Assembly (NCBI RefSeq): GCF_950295315.1
Contig: NC_080179.1
Span: 76,220,836-76,284,835, forward strand
From: Erinaceus europaeus
Lineage: Eukaryota; Chordata; Mammalia; Eulipotyphla; Erinaceidae
Reading direction: 5' to 3'
Length of the DNA: 64,000 nt
Part shown: piece after piece, positions 1 through 10,612 of the stretch
Position numbering within the stretch: the first letter of the stretch is position 1
Layout of the letters: each line of letters opens with the position of its first letter
The notes under the pieces: generated by a model
Databases searched by the model: none
What the model was told of the DNA's origin: nothing
Seen by the model: the letters and a program-made list of their open reading frames with translations, nothing else
Position numbers and translations under genes: made by a program

Positions 1-60
1 GGGCAGAGCACTGGCTCTCGAGCATAAGGTCGTGAGTTCGAGCTCCAGCATCCCATAATA
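1..60 (+). mobile_element. SINE-C, 5' part cut by window start
   Basis: The window opens inside a SINE-C copy. The A-box-side stretch and the sequence around the B-box (GAGTTCGAGCTCC) are readable, and homology fades after about base 60. Confidence 0.65.
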
Positions 61-429
61 AGCAAACACATTATGGAAGAATGGAAGGAAGAAGGGAGAA
101 AGGGTAGAGACAAAATGTGGATTGCTTTCTGAAGTGGTTAATGCTCAAATCCTGTCTTTTCCTGTTTACGTGAATTTTAAGCTTCAAAAAATGAATGATG
201 TAAACATAATTTAGTCTTTGCTTCTAACTCAGTCTAGCTCCTGTACAGGCATCAGTAGAAAGCATTTATTTATTGGAAAGCTGGGAAATCAATGGGCTTG
301 ATTAAATTACCTTGTGGACGGATGTGGACCTTCTGAACAGTTCAAAAGTTTATCTCTTGTCCCAGTTTCAGCAGATCATTTAAGATGTGTCCATTCTGAG
401 AGAAATGTTGTTCAGACCCTATGTGAGAT
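61..429. other. Unique intergenic sequence
   Basis: AT-rich sequence with no open frame, splice signal or repeat that I recognise. Confidence 0.5.
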
Positions 430-716
430 TTTTTAAAATATTTTATTTTATTTATTTATTCCCTTTTGTTGCCCTTGTTGTTTTATTGTTGTAGTTATTA
501 TTGTTGTCATCGTTGTTGGATAGGACAGAGAGAAATGGAGAGAGGAGGGGAAGACAGAGAGGGGGAGAGAAAGATAGACACCTGCAGACCTGCTTCACCG
601 CCTGGGAAGCGACTCCCCTGCAGGTGGGGAGCCGGGGGCTCGAACCGGGATCCTTATGCCGGTCCTTGTGCTTTGCGCCACCTGCGCTTAACCCACTGCA
701 TTACTGCCCGACTACC
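430..716 (-). mobile_element. SINE-A
   Basis: Near-complete copy in reverse orientation. The T-rich complement of the A-tail is on the left, then the TTATTGTTG-rich block, the B-box complement GGGCTCGAACC near 628-638 and the tRNA-like head near 690-716. Confidence 0.9.
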
Positions 717-837
717 CCATGTGAGATTTTTTAATTATCCAAAAAGACACAGTGATGCTTTATTGACGGTGACAGTATTCAGGCAGGCAGGTCTTCCCCT
801 GTCTCTTCCACTATAACTAAAGTGATTATGATTACAG

Positions 838-986
838 TTTTTGTTTGTTTTTGTCTCCAGGGTTACTGCCTGCACTACAAATCCACTGCTCCTGGTGGCT
901 ATTTTTTCTTTTTATTGGCTAGAACAGAAAGAAATTGAGAGAGGAGGGGGAGAGAGGGAGAGAGAGAAAGACACCTCCTTACCTGC
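838..986 (-). mobile_element. SINE-A long form, truncated
   Basis: Reads CTCCAGGGTTACTGCC through a short GA-rich body and stops at the CACCT/CAGG block. It abuts a second copy in the opposite orientation. Confidence 0.75.
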
Positions 987-1206
987 AGGGGAGTCGCTTC
1001 CCAGGCGGTGAAGCAGGTCTGCAGATGTCTGTCTTTCTCTCTTCCTCTCTGTCTTCCCCTCCTCTCTCAATTTCTCTCTGTCCTATGAAACAGCAATAAC
1101 AACAAGGGCAACCAAAAAATGGGGGAAAACATAGCTTCCAGGAGCAGTGGCTTCATAGTGCAGGCACCAAACCCCAGAGATAAACCTGGAGGGAAAAAAA
1201 AAAAAC
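987..1206 (+). mobile_element. SINE-A long form, 5'-truncated
   Basis: Starts inside the element at GGAGTCGCTTCCCAGG and runs to the long-form end (AAACCTGGAGGG) and a poly-A tract. With the preceding reverse copy it forms a head-to-head pair. Confidence 0.8.
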
Positions 1207-1320
1207 AACCTAGGCACCTGCAGACCTGCTTCACCACTTGTGAAACTGCAGCACTGCCAGTGGGGAAGCAGAGGCTCCAGCTGGGATCCTTGTGTGGGTC
1301 CACCGCCACTACCGCCAGGC
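1207..1320 (-). mobile_element. SINE-A fragment
   Basis: Only the central block (CACCTGCAGACCTGCTTCAC) and a degraded promoter part remain. Confidence 0.65.
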
Positions 1321-1327
1321 CGCCTAC

Positions 1328-1545
1328 AGCTCTTTTTATTATTATTATTATTGATGGGGATAATGGTTTACAGTGCAATCACTGACACATACATACAATC
1401 TCATTGCTTTTTGCAGTTCTTACAGATCAAGGCAGAGGCAATGAAAGCCAGCACTGAAGCATCCTCCAATGGGATGCGGATGGAGCTCAAATCTGGGTTA
1501 TGTACAAGGCAGAGCGCACTATCCAAGTGAGCTGTTTTGAAGTAC
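1328..1545 (-). mobile_element. Possible L1 3' end followed by an old SINE
   Basis: The stretch GATGGGGATAATGGTTTACA resembles the lineage L1 3' end seen at 17375. It is followed by a weakly SINE-like block ending near 1530. Both calls are tentative. Confidence 0.35.
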
Positions 1546-2244
1546 ACAGTTGAGATGACAACGGAAATCTTGTGACACGCCGTGGGAGGCATTTCGTGGT
1601 GTTGGTCTCCTTAAGTAAAACCACTTGTCTTCATGATTAACTAGCAAGTGCTTTGCATGTGGCTTTGAAATCAACATGTGAAGTCCCACGTCTTTCCGGC
1701 AGTCCTTCGGGGGTCCTGAGGGGGTGGAGGGAAGACCTCCTAGGAGGCTGAAGTGCTCATGCCATTGGGAAGGCAGGGCTGCTCCCTTCTAGAACATTTC
1801 CTTCTGCTCTTGACACCCCCACCACCCCTGTGCCATCTGCAGACTGAAAGCAGCTGGCGGTGAGAGTGGGGTCATGGTTTGGTCTGTTGGAGATGCGTGC
1901 TTGCTACTGAGCCAGTGAGAGTCCTGCTCTGAAATCAGCCACATGGCTCACGCTGACACCGACAGTTTAACTTTGGGGTGACTGGGGGCTGGGGCTGGTC
2001 TAGAGTTTTCCAGAATTTCCTCGTGTGTGTATTAGCATGAGAGTCTGAGAGAACCGGAGCATCCATCAGTCTGGCTCGAACCTGTGACCGCATGGCTGGG
2101 AGTTCAACACTATTCACTGTACCACCTCCTGGGCCCTTCTTGAGTAGCTTTTTAAAAACGCCCTCAGCACCAGGCCTGCTTTTCGGAAAAGGCACTGCTC
2201 TTTCCTGTTTGCTTTGACGTCACCGTTCTTTTCCTTTCTCTTTC
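1546..2244 (-). other. Mostly unique sequence with an old SINE trace
   Basis: No gene is visible. The stretch 2070-2140 (TGGCTCGAACC ... CACCTCCTGGGCCC) looks like the reversed head of an old SINE; the rest appears unique. Confidence 0.4.
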
Positions 2245-2434
2245 AAAAATCATTTTTATTTATTTATTTGATGCAGAGAAATAGAGAGGGGAGGGAGGTA
2301 GAGAAGGGCAGAGACAGAGAAACACCTGCAGCCCTGCTTCACCACTCGTGAAGCTTTCCCCTGCAGGTGGGGACCGGGGTCTTGAACCCAGGACCTTGCA
2401 CACTGTAATGTGTGTGCTTAACCAGGCCCCCTAA
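2245..2434 (-). mobile_element. SINE-B
   Basis: Reversed copy with tail complement ATTTATTTATTTG, the CACCTGCAGCCCTGCTTCAC core and a head ending in AACCAGGCCCCC. Confidence 0.85.
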
Positions 2435-2559
2435 TATCACCTTTCTAAGGTGTAAATACTTCTGTACAAGTACCATGCACTAACCGAGTGTGCCACTGGA
2501 GCTCCGTGTGAATACTTCTTATGACAGCATCTAAAGGATAGAGCTTCCTGTTCTGGGGA

Positions 2560-2990
2560 GCCGACTGGCAGTGACACCCAGTCGGTCACTCATGTTACAA
2601 GGACCCTGCCTTAAGCCCCCAGTCCCCACCTGCAGGGGAAAGCAGGGCTGTAGGTGTCTCTCTTCCTCTCCCTCCCCTTTCCTCTCTCTTTTATTTTTAA
2701 AATTTTTTTTATCTTTATTTATTTATAGGATAGAGACAGCCAGAAATTGAGAGGGAAGGGGGCGATAGGAAAGGAGACAGAGAGACACACCTGCAGTCAT
2801 GCTTCACCACTTGCAAAGCTTTCCCCTTGCAGGTGGGGACTGGAGCTCAAACCCAGCTCCTTGAGCACTGTAACCTGTACTCTCAACCAGGTGCGCCACC
2901 ACCCAGCCCCCCGTTTCCTCTCAATTTCTGGCTGTCTCTATCCAATAAATAAAGATAATAAAAAATTTTAAAAAAAAAAGAAAAAGAAAA
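2560..2990 (+). mobile_element. SINE-B split by a nested insertion
   Basis: The left part (about 2560-2686) and right part (2914-2990, ending AATAAATAAAGATAATAA) are one + strand copy. It was interrupted by the element at 2687-2913. Confidence 0.8.
2687..2913 (-). mobile_element. SINE-B nested inside another SINE-B
   Basis: Complete reversed copy. It is bracketed by the direct repeat TTTCCTCTC at 2678-2686 and 2914-2922, which I read as its TSD. Confidence 0.85.
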
Positions 2991-2998
2991 GTATATGT

Positions 2999-3001
2999 TA
3001 A

Positions 3002-3052
<51 letters not shown>
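2999..3052. repeat. (ATA)n microsatellite
   Basis: About 17 trinucleotide units, directly 3' of a SINE-B A-tail, from which it probably grew. Confidence 0.95.
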
Positions 3053-3054
<2 letters not shown>

Positions 3055-3344
3055 GAACCAAACTCAGTTGAATTTCTGAAAACCTGGAAAATGCTTCAGG
3101 TCCCCTTTCTTCCTTTCAGATTCTCCCATAGAGTGGAACAAGGCTGAGGAGACCAACCCTTACAGGCTCTGGCGAGGGGCTGTGTCAAAGTGCCTGTGGA
3201 GAGAGGTAGTGAAACCAGCAGTTACTGGAGTGTGTCGTGGAGACCCTTAGTGCCTGATGTTATCAGTTATTTTATTTTGGCCCCTACAAGAGCATGGGAA
3301 CTAGATTTTGTTAGCCCCTTTCCCTTGTCTCTCTCTCTCTCCCT

Positions 3345-3992
3345 CTACCTACCTACCTACCTACCTATCTATCTACCTATCTATCTATCTATCTATCATC
3401 TACCTATCTATCTATCTATCTATCATCTATCTATCTATCTACCTATCTATCTATCTATCATCTACCTATCTATCTATCTACCTATCTATCTATCTATCTA
3501 TCATCTATCTATCTATCTATCTACCTATCTATCTATCTATCTATCTATCTACCTATCTATCTATCTATCATCTATCTATCTATCTATCTACCTATCTATC
3601 TATCTATCTATCTACCTATCTATCTATCTATCATCTATCTATCTATCTATCTACCTATCTATCTATCTATCTATCTATCATCTATCTATCTATCTACCTA
3701 TCTATCTATCATCTTTCTATCTATCATCTATCTACCTATCTATCTATCAATCATCTATCTATCTATCATCTATCTATCTATCATCTATCTATCTATCATC
3801 TATCTATCTATCATCTATCTATCTATCTATCATCTATCATCTATCTATCTATCTATCATCTATCTATCATCTATCTATCTATCATCTATCTATCTATCTA
3901 TCATCTATCTATCATCTATCTATCTATCTATCATCTATCTATCTATCTATCATCTATCTATCTATCTATCATCTATCTATCATCTATCTATC

Positions 3993-4027
<35 letters not shown>

Positions 4028-4107
4028 ATCTATCTATCTATCATCTATCTATCTATCATCTATCTATCTATCATCTATCTATCTATCATCTATCTATCTA
4101 TCATCTA

Positions 4108-4146
<39 letters not shown>
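3345..4146. repeat. (CTAT)n compound microsatellite, about 800 bp
   Basis: Begins as CTAC units, continues as CTAT interrupted by ATC trinucleotides, and ends in CTGT. The right part settles into a 15-bp higher-order unit (three TATC plus ATC), clear near 4025-4110. Long open frames here (Leu-Ser-Ile-Tyr repeats) are artefacts. Confidence 0.98.
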
Positions 4147-4530
4147 TCCTTGCCTTCTTTCTTCTTCCCAGCAGTGCCAGCATGACCCATGGCTCGTGAT
4201 CATCATTTTTTTCCCCTTTCCTCTAGATAGAGGGTGAGAGATGGACTAGGGGTGGTGGTGGAGGGTAGCTTCTTTCCTATGTAAGAAAAAAACATTCCAG
4301 AGAAAAACTGTCACTTGTTCTGAGTCACGCTTGTTTCTAGACACCAGGAGACAAGGAAAGTCAGGTTTTCCTTGCTCAAGTCTATCCTCTTTCCATACAT
4401 AGTTCACTACAGGTGGGTTGCCTTGGCAGAGCCACATTTCTGTGTGTCTTGGGTGTTGGTGTAAGTTGGGGGTGTATGGCAGGAGAAAGAGCAGAGGGTG
4501 CCCGGGAGAAGTCCTCTGGAAAATAGGGTG
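4147..4530. other. Unassigned intergenic sequence
   Basis: No gene or recognised repeat. It lies between the CTAT array and the 3'-side break of the L1 fragment. Confidence 0.45.
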
Positions 4531-5645
4531 CTGGGAGTGTGATGCCTCCAGTTCTGTTCTTTCTTCTCAAGATCTGGCAATTCTAGGTCATTTCTGGTTC
4601 CAGCTAAACATTTGTAGCTTTTATTCTGTTCCAAAAAAAAATTTGGGTGGGATCTTGATGGGATAGCATTAAATTTGTATATAGCTCTGGGTAGTATATT
4701 CATTTTGATGATGTTAATTCTTCCAACCAAAGAATAGGGAATACCTTTCCACTTCTTAGTGTCTTTTTCTATTTCCTTGAATTGTGACTCAAAATTCTCA
4801 GTGTAGAAGTTTTTCACTTCTTTTGTTAAGTTTATCCTAGATATTTTACTGTTTTTGTTGCTATAGTGAAGGGAATTTATTTCTGGATTCCTTCTTCTGC
4901 TACCTTAGTGTTTGCATAGAGGAATGCCACTGACTTGAATTTTGTAGCCCGACACCTTACTGTATTGCCTGATGATTTCCAAAGGCTTCTTGCTGGATTC
5001 TTTAGGTTTTTCTATGTATACTATTATGTCATCTGCAAGTAGGGAGAGTTTGACTTCTTCTCTTCCAATCTGTATCCCTTTAATTCCTTGCTCCTGCCTG
5101 ATTGCTATGGCAAGAACTTCCAACACTATGTTGAATAGTAATGGTGATAGTGGGCAGCCCTGTCTAGTACCTGATCTGAGGGGAAATGCTTCCAGTTTTT
5201 CACCGTTGAGTCTGATGTTGGCTGTAGGTTTGCTATATAGAGACTCCACTATCTTGAGGAATTTTCCATCTATTCCCATTTTCTGTAGCGTTTTGATCAT
5301 AAAGGGGTGTCGGATTTTATCAAAGGCTTTCTCTATAGCTATTGAGATAATCATGTGGTTTTTGGTCTTGCTTTTATTGATGTGGTAGATCACGTTGATT
5401 AACTTATGTATATTAAACCATCCCTGGGATAAACCCTACTTGGTCATGATGAACAATATTTTTAATATACTGTTTTATCAGTTGGCTAGAATTTTGTTCA
5501 GTATTTTAGCATCTAGTTTATCAGAGTTATTGGTCTGTAGTTTTCTTTTTTTTTGTTGTGTCCCTGTCTGCTTTTGGTATCAGGGTGATGTTGGCTTCAT
5601 AGAAGCTGGCAGGGAGTATTCCAGTGTCTTCAGTCTTCTGGAAGA
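4531..5645 (-). mobile_element. L1 (LINE-1) ORF2 fragment, reverse-transcriptase region
   Basis: Read on the minus strand, this is the reverse-transcriptase part of L1 ORF2. An open stretch at 5393-4905 carries [24 protein letters not shown] and LADD. The last is the catalytic Tyr/Phe-Ala-Asp-Asp motif with Leu in first place. A second open stretch at 4817-4570 continues the same protein (KWKGIPYSLVGRINIIKMNI) after a stop or frame break near 4820-4905. Both ends are broken: homology stops near 4530, and on the right the homology ends where a SINE-A begins. It is a dead copy, not a cellular gene. Confidence 0.9.
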
Positions 5646-5665
5646 CTTTCAAAAGTAGAGGTATG

Positions 5666-5935
5666 GGAGTTGGGCGGTAGCACAGTGGGTTAAGCCAGGT
5701 GGTGCAAAGCACAAGGATAAGGATCCTGGTTCGAGCCCCCGGCTTCCCACCTGCAGGGGAGTTGCTTGACAGGCGGTGAAGCAGGTCTGCAGGTGTCTGT
5801 CTTTTTCTCCTCCTCTCTGTCTCCATTTCTCTCTGTCCTATCCAATAACAACAATAATAACTACAACAATAAAACAACAAGGGCAACAAAAGAGAATAAA
5901 TAAATAAATAAACAAATATGAAATAATAATAAAAA
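5666..5935 (+). mobile_element. SINE-A
   Basis: Complete copy with head GGGAGTTGGGCGGTAGCAC, B-box GGTTCGAGCCC, CAATAACAACAATAATAAC block and AAATAAATAAATAAAC tail. It abuts the 5' break of the L1 fragment. Confidence 0.92.
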
Positions 5936-6007
5936 AGAACCTCAAATGCTTGTCTTTAGGTACAACTGTAATATCAGAGAGCCACTGTGTTGAATATATA
6001 TTTTTTA

Positions 6008-6250
6008 TTCCCACCAAGTTTATTGCTGGGGCTTGGTGCCTGCATGACAAACCCACTGCTTCCAGTGACTTTTTTTTTTTTTTGAGAAAAATTGAGAGAG
6101 AAAGGAGGGGGAGAGAGAGAGAGAAAGAGAGATAGACCTATAGCATTGCTTCACTGATTATGAAACTTCCTCCCTGTAGTTGGGGACCAGGGGCTTGAAC
6201 TTGGATCCTTGTACATGGTGTGTTCTACCCGGCGTGCCACCACCTGGCAC
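6008..6250 (-). mobile_element. Old SINE, long-form type
   Basis: Reversed copy with the TTTATTGCTGGGG...CTTGGTGCCTGCA segment, a GA-rich body and a CCACCACCTGGCACC head. Confidence 0.75.
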
Positions 6251-6257
6251 CTAGATT

Positions 6258-6392
6258 ATTCCTTTTGAATATTCATTCATTTAGAGAGAGAGAGAAGCAG
6301 AACGTCACTCTAGAATGCACAGTGCCGGAGTTGACACTCAGGGCCTTATGCCTGCAGGTACAGAGCTTTATCCACTACTGGGCAGTGCATTG
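6258..6392 (-). mobile_element. Old SINE-C
   Basis: Degenerate reversed copy: ATTTAGAGAGAGAG body, then CTTTATCCACTACTGGGCAG at the head. Confidence 0.6.
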
Positions 6393-6751
6393 GTTCCCTC
6401 CTCTCCCCTGGCCTCCCCTGGCCTGAACCAGGTGCTTCGGCCTGGCCCCTCTCCCCACACCGCCCAAAACCTCAGTCCCGCTCATTCGTTCCCAAGAAAT
6501 ATCAAGAGGGCAGGAGCACGTGGATGCAGAGGGAGAACTTGGACAGTGGGGTGGCCAGAAGGGTCCTTGCTGGCAGGGCTGGGAAGTCGCTCTGCAGACA
6601 CAAAGTCTGTTTCTCTTCACACTGGGAGCGGCCATCGCTCTTCCTGACAGCTCCTGGCATTCTGCATTCCAGCCGCAGAGCTGTGCGCAGCTCCTCCAGA
6701 TTGGGGAAGGAAGCCCCCTGGGAGCCATCTGCACACAGACATTCACGCATA
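6393..6751. other. Unique intergenic sequence
   Basis: GC-rich unique sequence. Overlapping open frames here run into the CA array and look fortuitous. Confidence 0.45.
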
Positions 6752-6752
6752 C

Positions 6753-6783
<31 letters not shown>

Positions 6784-7723
6784 ACACTCACACACACTCA
6801 CACACACTCACACACACTCACACACACACTCACACACACACTCACACACTCTCTCACACTCACACACACTCACACACTCACACACTCACACACACACACT
6901 CACACACACTCACACACTCACACACACACACACACACTCACACACACTCACACTCACACACACACTCACACACACACTCACACACTCTCTCACACTCACA
7001 CACACTCACACACACACTCACACACTCACACACTCACACTCACTCACACACACTCACACACTCACACACACTCACACACACACACACTCACACACACTCA
7101 CACACACACTCACACTCTCTCACACTCACACACACTCACACACACACTCACACACACACTCACACTCACACACACTCACACACTCTCTCACACTCACACA
7201 CACACACACTCACACACACACACTCACACACACACTCACATACACACACACTCACACACACACACTCAAACACACACACACACACACTCATACTCACACA
7301 CACTCACACACACACTCACATTCACTCACACACACTCACACACACACACTCACACACACTCAAACACACACTCACACACACTCACACACACACACACACT
7401 CACACACACACTCACACTCACATTCACTCACACACACACACACACACACACTCACACACACTCACACACACACACTCACACACACTCACACTCACATTCA
7501 CTCACACTCACATTCACTCACACACACACTCACTCACACACACACACTCACACACACACTCACACACACTCACACACACACACACTCACACACACACTCA
7601 CACTCACACTCACATTCACTCACACACACACTCACACACTCACACACACACTCACACATACCACACACACTCACACACACACACTCACACACGCACACTC
7701 ACACACACTCGCTCACGCACACA
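6752..7723. repeat. (CA)n/(CACACT)n microsatellite, about 970 bp
   Basis: Alternating CA runs broken regularly by CT, CACACT and CATTCACT variants. Two long frames encode only His-Thr-Leu repeats. Confidence 0.98.
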
Positions 7724-8110
7724 GGTTTTCAGAAGCCGCTTGGATGGAAGACTGGTATCTGTGAAGAAGACACTTGAAAGAAAAGCCCAGTGGGCAGGGA
7801 GTGTGTTTGTATTGGGCTGGGCTCCGCCCGCCAGCCTGGCTGCAGCAGCCCAGCCCTCAGCCGCCCTGCCCCCCCCCCCCCCCCCCCCCCCCCCGCCTGT
7901 CTGTCTACTGGGTGACAGAGAGCTGGGAGGAAAGTTAAAATACAGGGGACACTTGGGTGAGTCCCCAGCACCTAAGCCAGCAACTGCTGTGCAGGCTAAG
8001 GAGGGAGCTGGGCTTTGCTCCTCGGAGTGCCGTGATCTGGCACCTATAAAGCAGAAGCCTGGGGCAACGTTCTTTTTTACATCTTAATTATTTTATTGTT
8101 TTTTTAAAAA
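7724..8110. other. Unique sequence with a 26-base poly-C run
   Basis: Unique GC-rich sequence containing an uninterrupted C tract at 7869-7894. No gene seen. Confidence 0.6.
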
Positions 8111-8357
8111 ACTGACATAAGGATCCCGGTTCAAGCCCCCGGCTCCCCACCTGCAGGGGAGTCGCTTCACAGGTGGTGAAGCAGGTCTGCAGTTGTCTGT
8201 CTTTCTCTCCCCCTCTTTCTCTTCCCCTCCTCTCTCCATTTCTCTCTGTCCTATCCAACAACAACGACATCATCAACAACAACAACAATAATGACTACAA
8301 CAGTAAAACAACAAGGGCCACAAAAGGGAATAAATAAACATATTTAAAAAAATAAGA
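8111..8357 (+). mobile_element. SINE-A, 5'-truncated
   Basis: Starts just before the B-box (ATAAGGATCCCGGTTCAAGC) and runs to a complete A-rich tail. Confidence 0.88.
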
Positions 8358-8362
8358 AAGAG

Positions 8363-8712
8363 GCAGGAGTCGGGTGGTAGTGCAGGGGGGTTAAGCGCAC
8401 GTGGCGCAAAGCACAAGGACCAGTGTGAGGGTCCCGGTTCGAGCCCCCGGCTCCCCACCTGCAGGGGAGGCGCTTCACAGGCAGTGAAGCAGGTCTGCAG
8501 GTGTCTGTCTTTCTCTCCCCCTCTCTGTCTTCCCCTCCTCTCTCCATTTCTCTCTGTCCTATCCAACAACGAACAACATCAACAATGGCAATAATAACCA
8601 CAACGAGGCTGCAACAACAAGGGCAACAAAAGGGGGGAAAAATGGCCTCCGGGAGCGGTGGGTTCATGGTGCAGGCACCGAGCCCAGCAATAACCCTGGA
8701 GGGGAAAAAAAA
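8363..8712 (+). mobile_element. SINE-A, full long form
   Basis: One of the clearest complete long copies, about 350 bp: head GGAGTCGGGTGGTAGTGCAG, B-box GGTTCGAGCCC, CT-rich and CAACAA blocks, then the extension ending CCTGGAGGGG plus poly-A. Confidence 0.92.
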
Positions 8713-8872
8713 CTGAGAGGGGAAGGGAGAGATAGTGAGGGAAAGAGGAGAGACACCTACAGCCCTGCTCCACCCTTTATGAAGCTTCCCCTACAGGTGG
8801 GGGCCGGGCGTTTGAACTCAGGGCCTCGTGCATGGCACTCTGTCCCTCAGTCAGATGCACCAATGTCTGGCC
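8713..8872 (-). mobile_element. Old SINE-B
   Basis: Reversed copy with GA-rich body and a CACCTACAGCCCTGCTCCAC core. Confidence 0.75.
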
Positions 8873-8874
8873 TT

Positions 8875-9075
8875 TTCTTTTAGTTTTTTCAAATAGAAAC
8901 AGAGAGAAAGGGAAAGGGAAAGGGGTGGGAGAGAAGGTGGGGAAGGGGCAGGGGAGGGGAGGGAGAATGATAACATAGTATGGGAGCCTTCCTGTTGCTG
9001 TGGGGGCCGGGCTCGAACCAGGGTACACATGTAGTAAAGCGGCACACTACCCCAGTGAGCTATGTCACCAGCCCT
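8875..9075 (-). mobile_element. Old SINE
   Basis: GA-rich body, then GGGCTCGAACCAGGG and a reversed head ending in CACCAGCCC. Confidence 0.65.
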
Positions 9076-9140
9076 CTTGTTCTTATCTTTGCCTTTAAGG
9101 CCTCTGAAAGAAAGGCCATGTGAACACAGTGGATAGAGAG

Positions 9141-9142
9141 CG

Positions 9143-9176
<34 letters not shown>

Positions 9177-9382
9177 CCTGTGTACATGTGTGAGTGTGTG
9201 TGTGTGTGCGTGTGCATGTGTGCATGTGTGAGTGTGTGCGTGAGTGCATGCGTGTGTGTGTGTGTGCGTGTGTGTATGTGTGAGTGTGTGTGTGTGTGCG
9301 TGTGCGTGCATGTGTGTGCATGCATGTGTAAGTGTATGTGTGTGTGCGTGTGTGTATGTGTGTGCATGTGTGCGTGAGTGCA

Positions 9383-9421
<39 letters not shown>
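9141..9421. repeat. (TG)n microsatellite with TGCA/TGAG variants
   Basis: About 280 bp of TG alternation with CG and CATG interruptions, ending in an uninterrupted TG run. Confidence 0.97.
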
Positions 9422-9422
<1 letters not shown>

Positions 9423-10423
9423 GGGGTGTCGACTTCTTTTAATCAGATCAAAGAGCACAGTTTGGTGTCCTTCCTTCTCTCATCTCCGGCTCCTCCCCTC
9501 CCCCAGATGTTTGCAAAGCACTCAGATCTCCTTTCGCAGGGCTGATAACAGAGGAGAGCATGGGGGAGGTGCCCCTGGGCCTCTGACCTAAAGGAGCCCC
9601 AGCTGCAAAAAAAATCAACAAATGCCTGGCTTTGATTTGTGTGGCTGGGCCGCCTCTGCCCTGCCCAGGATGCCTCCCTGGATGCCAGGCACTGAGCAAC
9701 TCTGTTCCAGGCTCCAGGCTCCAGGCTCCAGGCTCCAGGCTCCAGGCTCCAGGCTCCAGGCTCCAGGCTCCAGGCTCCAGGCTCCAGGCTCCAGGCTCCA
9801 GGCTGGATGTGCCCTGCTCCTGCATGGATCAGCTCCTTCAACCCTACTGACCTCCGCTGACTCAGAGAGAGAGAGAGAGAGACTTCCTAGCTAGGACCCC
9901 GGAGCTGGAGGAGCCATTTCACCCCTGGCCTGGCTTCCCACAGAGAGTGGCAAGCTCCCCAGTGGTGCCACAGGTGTGAACCCAAAACGAGGCCTGCTCA
10001 CACAGGTGTCTGTATGAGTGGATGGACTAAGTGAGCCGACTCAGAAGCTTCTGAGCGAGCAGACCCCCACTCCCTCCGGTGACAGACACACAGTTTTCCC
10101 TGACTTGTGCACATCTGGAAGCAGAAGTTGGCCTTAGAGCCAGATGGATGTCCTCCAGACGCTCCACCTCTCTTGGAAAAACACCTTTGCTGGGTCCTGC
10201 TGTACCCTCCAGCTATGGTCCTGCTCTCTCTGCCCTCTCTCCACTGGTCTGCTAAACGGAAAACGGGGCCAACATCACCCAGCTCCTCAGTACCTCCCAG
10301 CTGCAGCTTCCTTCCCTGCTCTTCTGGAAGCTAGCTCTCAGAGGTCTCCAGTGAGTGCTCTGCTAACTCCACAGCCCACGGGGCAGCTCCTCGCTTGGCT
10401 CTGCTCAGACTTAGAAGCACAGT
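9422..10423. other. Unique intergenic sequence containing a 7-bp minisatellite
   Basis: GC-rich, with no SINE recognised for 1 kb apart from short simple repeats, including GA repeats near 9861-9882. No convincing coding or splice pattern. Confidence 0.5.
9710..9804. repeat. (GGCTCCA)n minisatellite
   Basis: About 13.5 perfect head-to-tail copies of a 7-bp unit. Seven is not a multiple of three, so it opens several frames, none real. Confidence 0.98.
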
Positions 10424-10612
10424 CTTGGGGCTGGGCAGTTGTGCACCCAGTTGAGTCCACATGTTTCCATGCACAAGGACCCATGTTCAAGTCCCTGGTC
10501 CCTACCTGCAGGGGGAAAGCTTCCAGAGTGGCGAAACAGTGCTGCAGGTGTCTCTCCCTATCTCCCTTCCCCTCTCAGCTTAATTAATTAGTCAATCAAT
10601 CAATTTAAAAGA
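10424..10612 (+). mobile_element. SINE-B, diverged
   Basis: Head GGGGCTGGGCAGTTGTGCAC, CACAAGGACCCATGTTCAAG and the CCTGCAGGGGGAAAGCTTCC core are recognisable. Confidence 0.78.

Noticed and set aside
466..816. Recurring open frames with the peptide style [20 protein letters not shown] at dozens of places
   Set aside because: They are the reverse translation of SINE-A bodies in every copy, not a protein family.
3190..4237. Two long open frames (331 and 309 codons) rich in Leu-Ser-Ile-Tyr
   Set aside because: They are translations of the CTAT microsatellite in two frames, with no start context, splice signals or non-repeat domain.
4905..5393. 162-codon reverse-transcriptase frame as a cellular gene
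   Set aside because: It is a piece of L1 ORF2 with broken flanks, recorded as a mobile element.
6520..7777. Two open frames over 410 codons rich in His-Thr-Leu
   Set aside because: They come from the CA/CT microsatellite; simple repeats lack stops by composition.
8363..8440. SINE heads as tRNA genes
   Set aside because: They carry A- and B-box-like motifs, but the sequence continues as a SINE body and the cloverleaf pairing is not kept.
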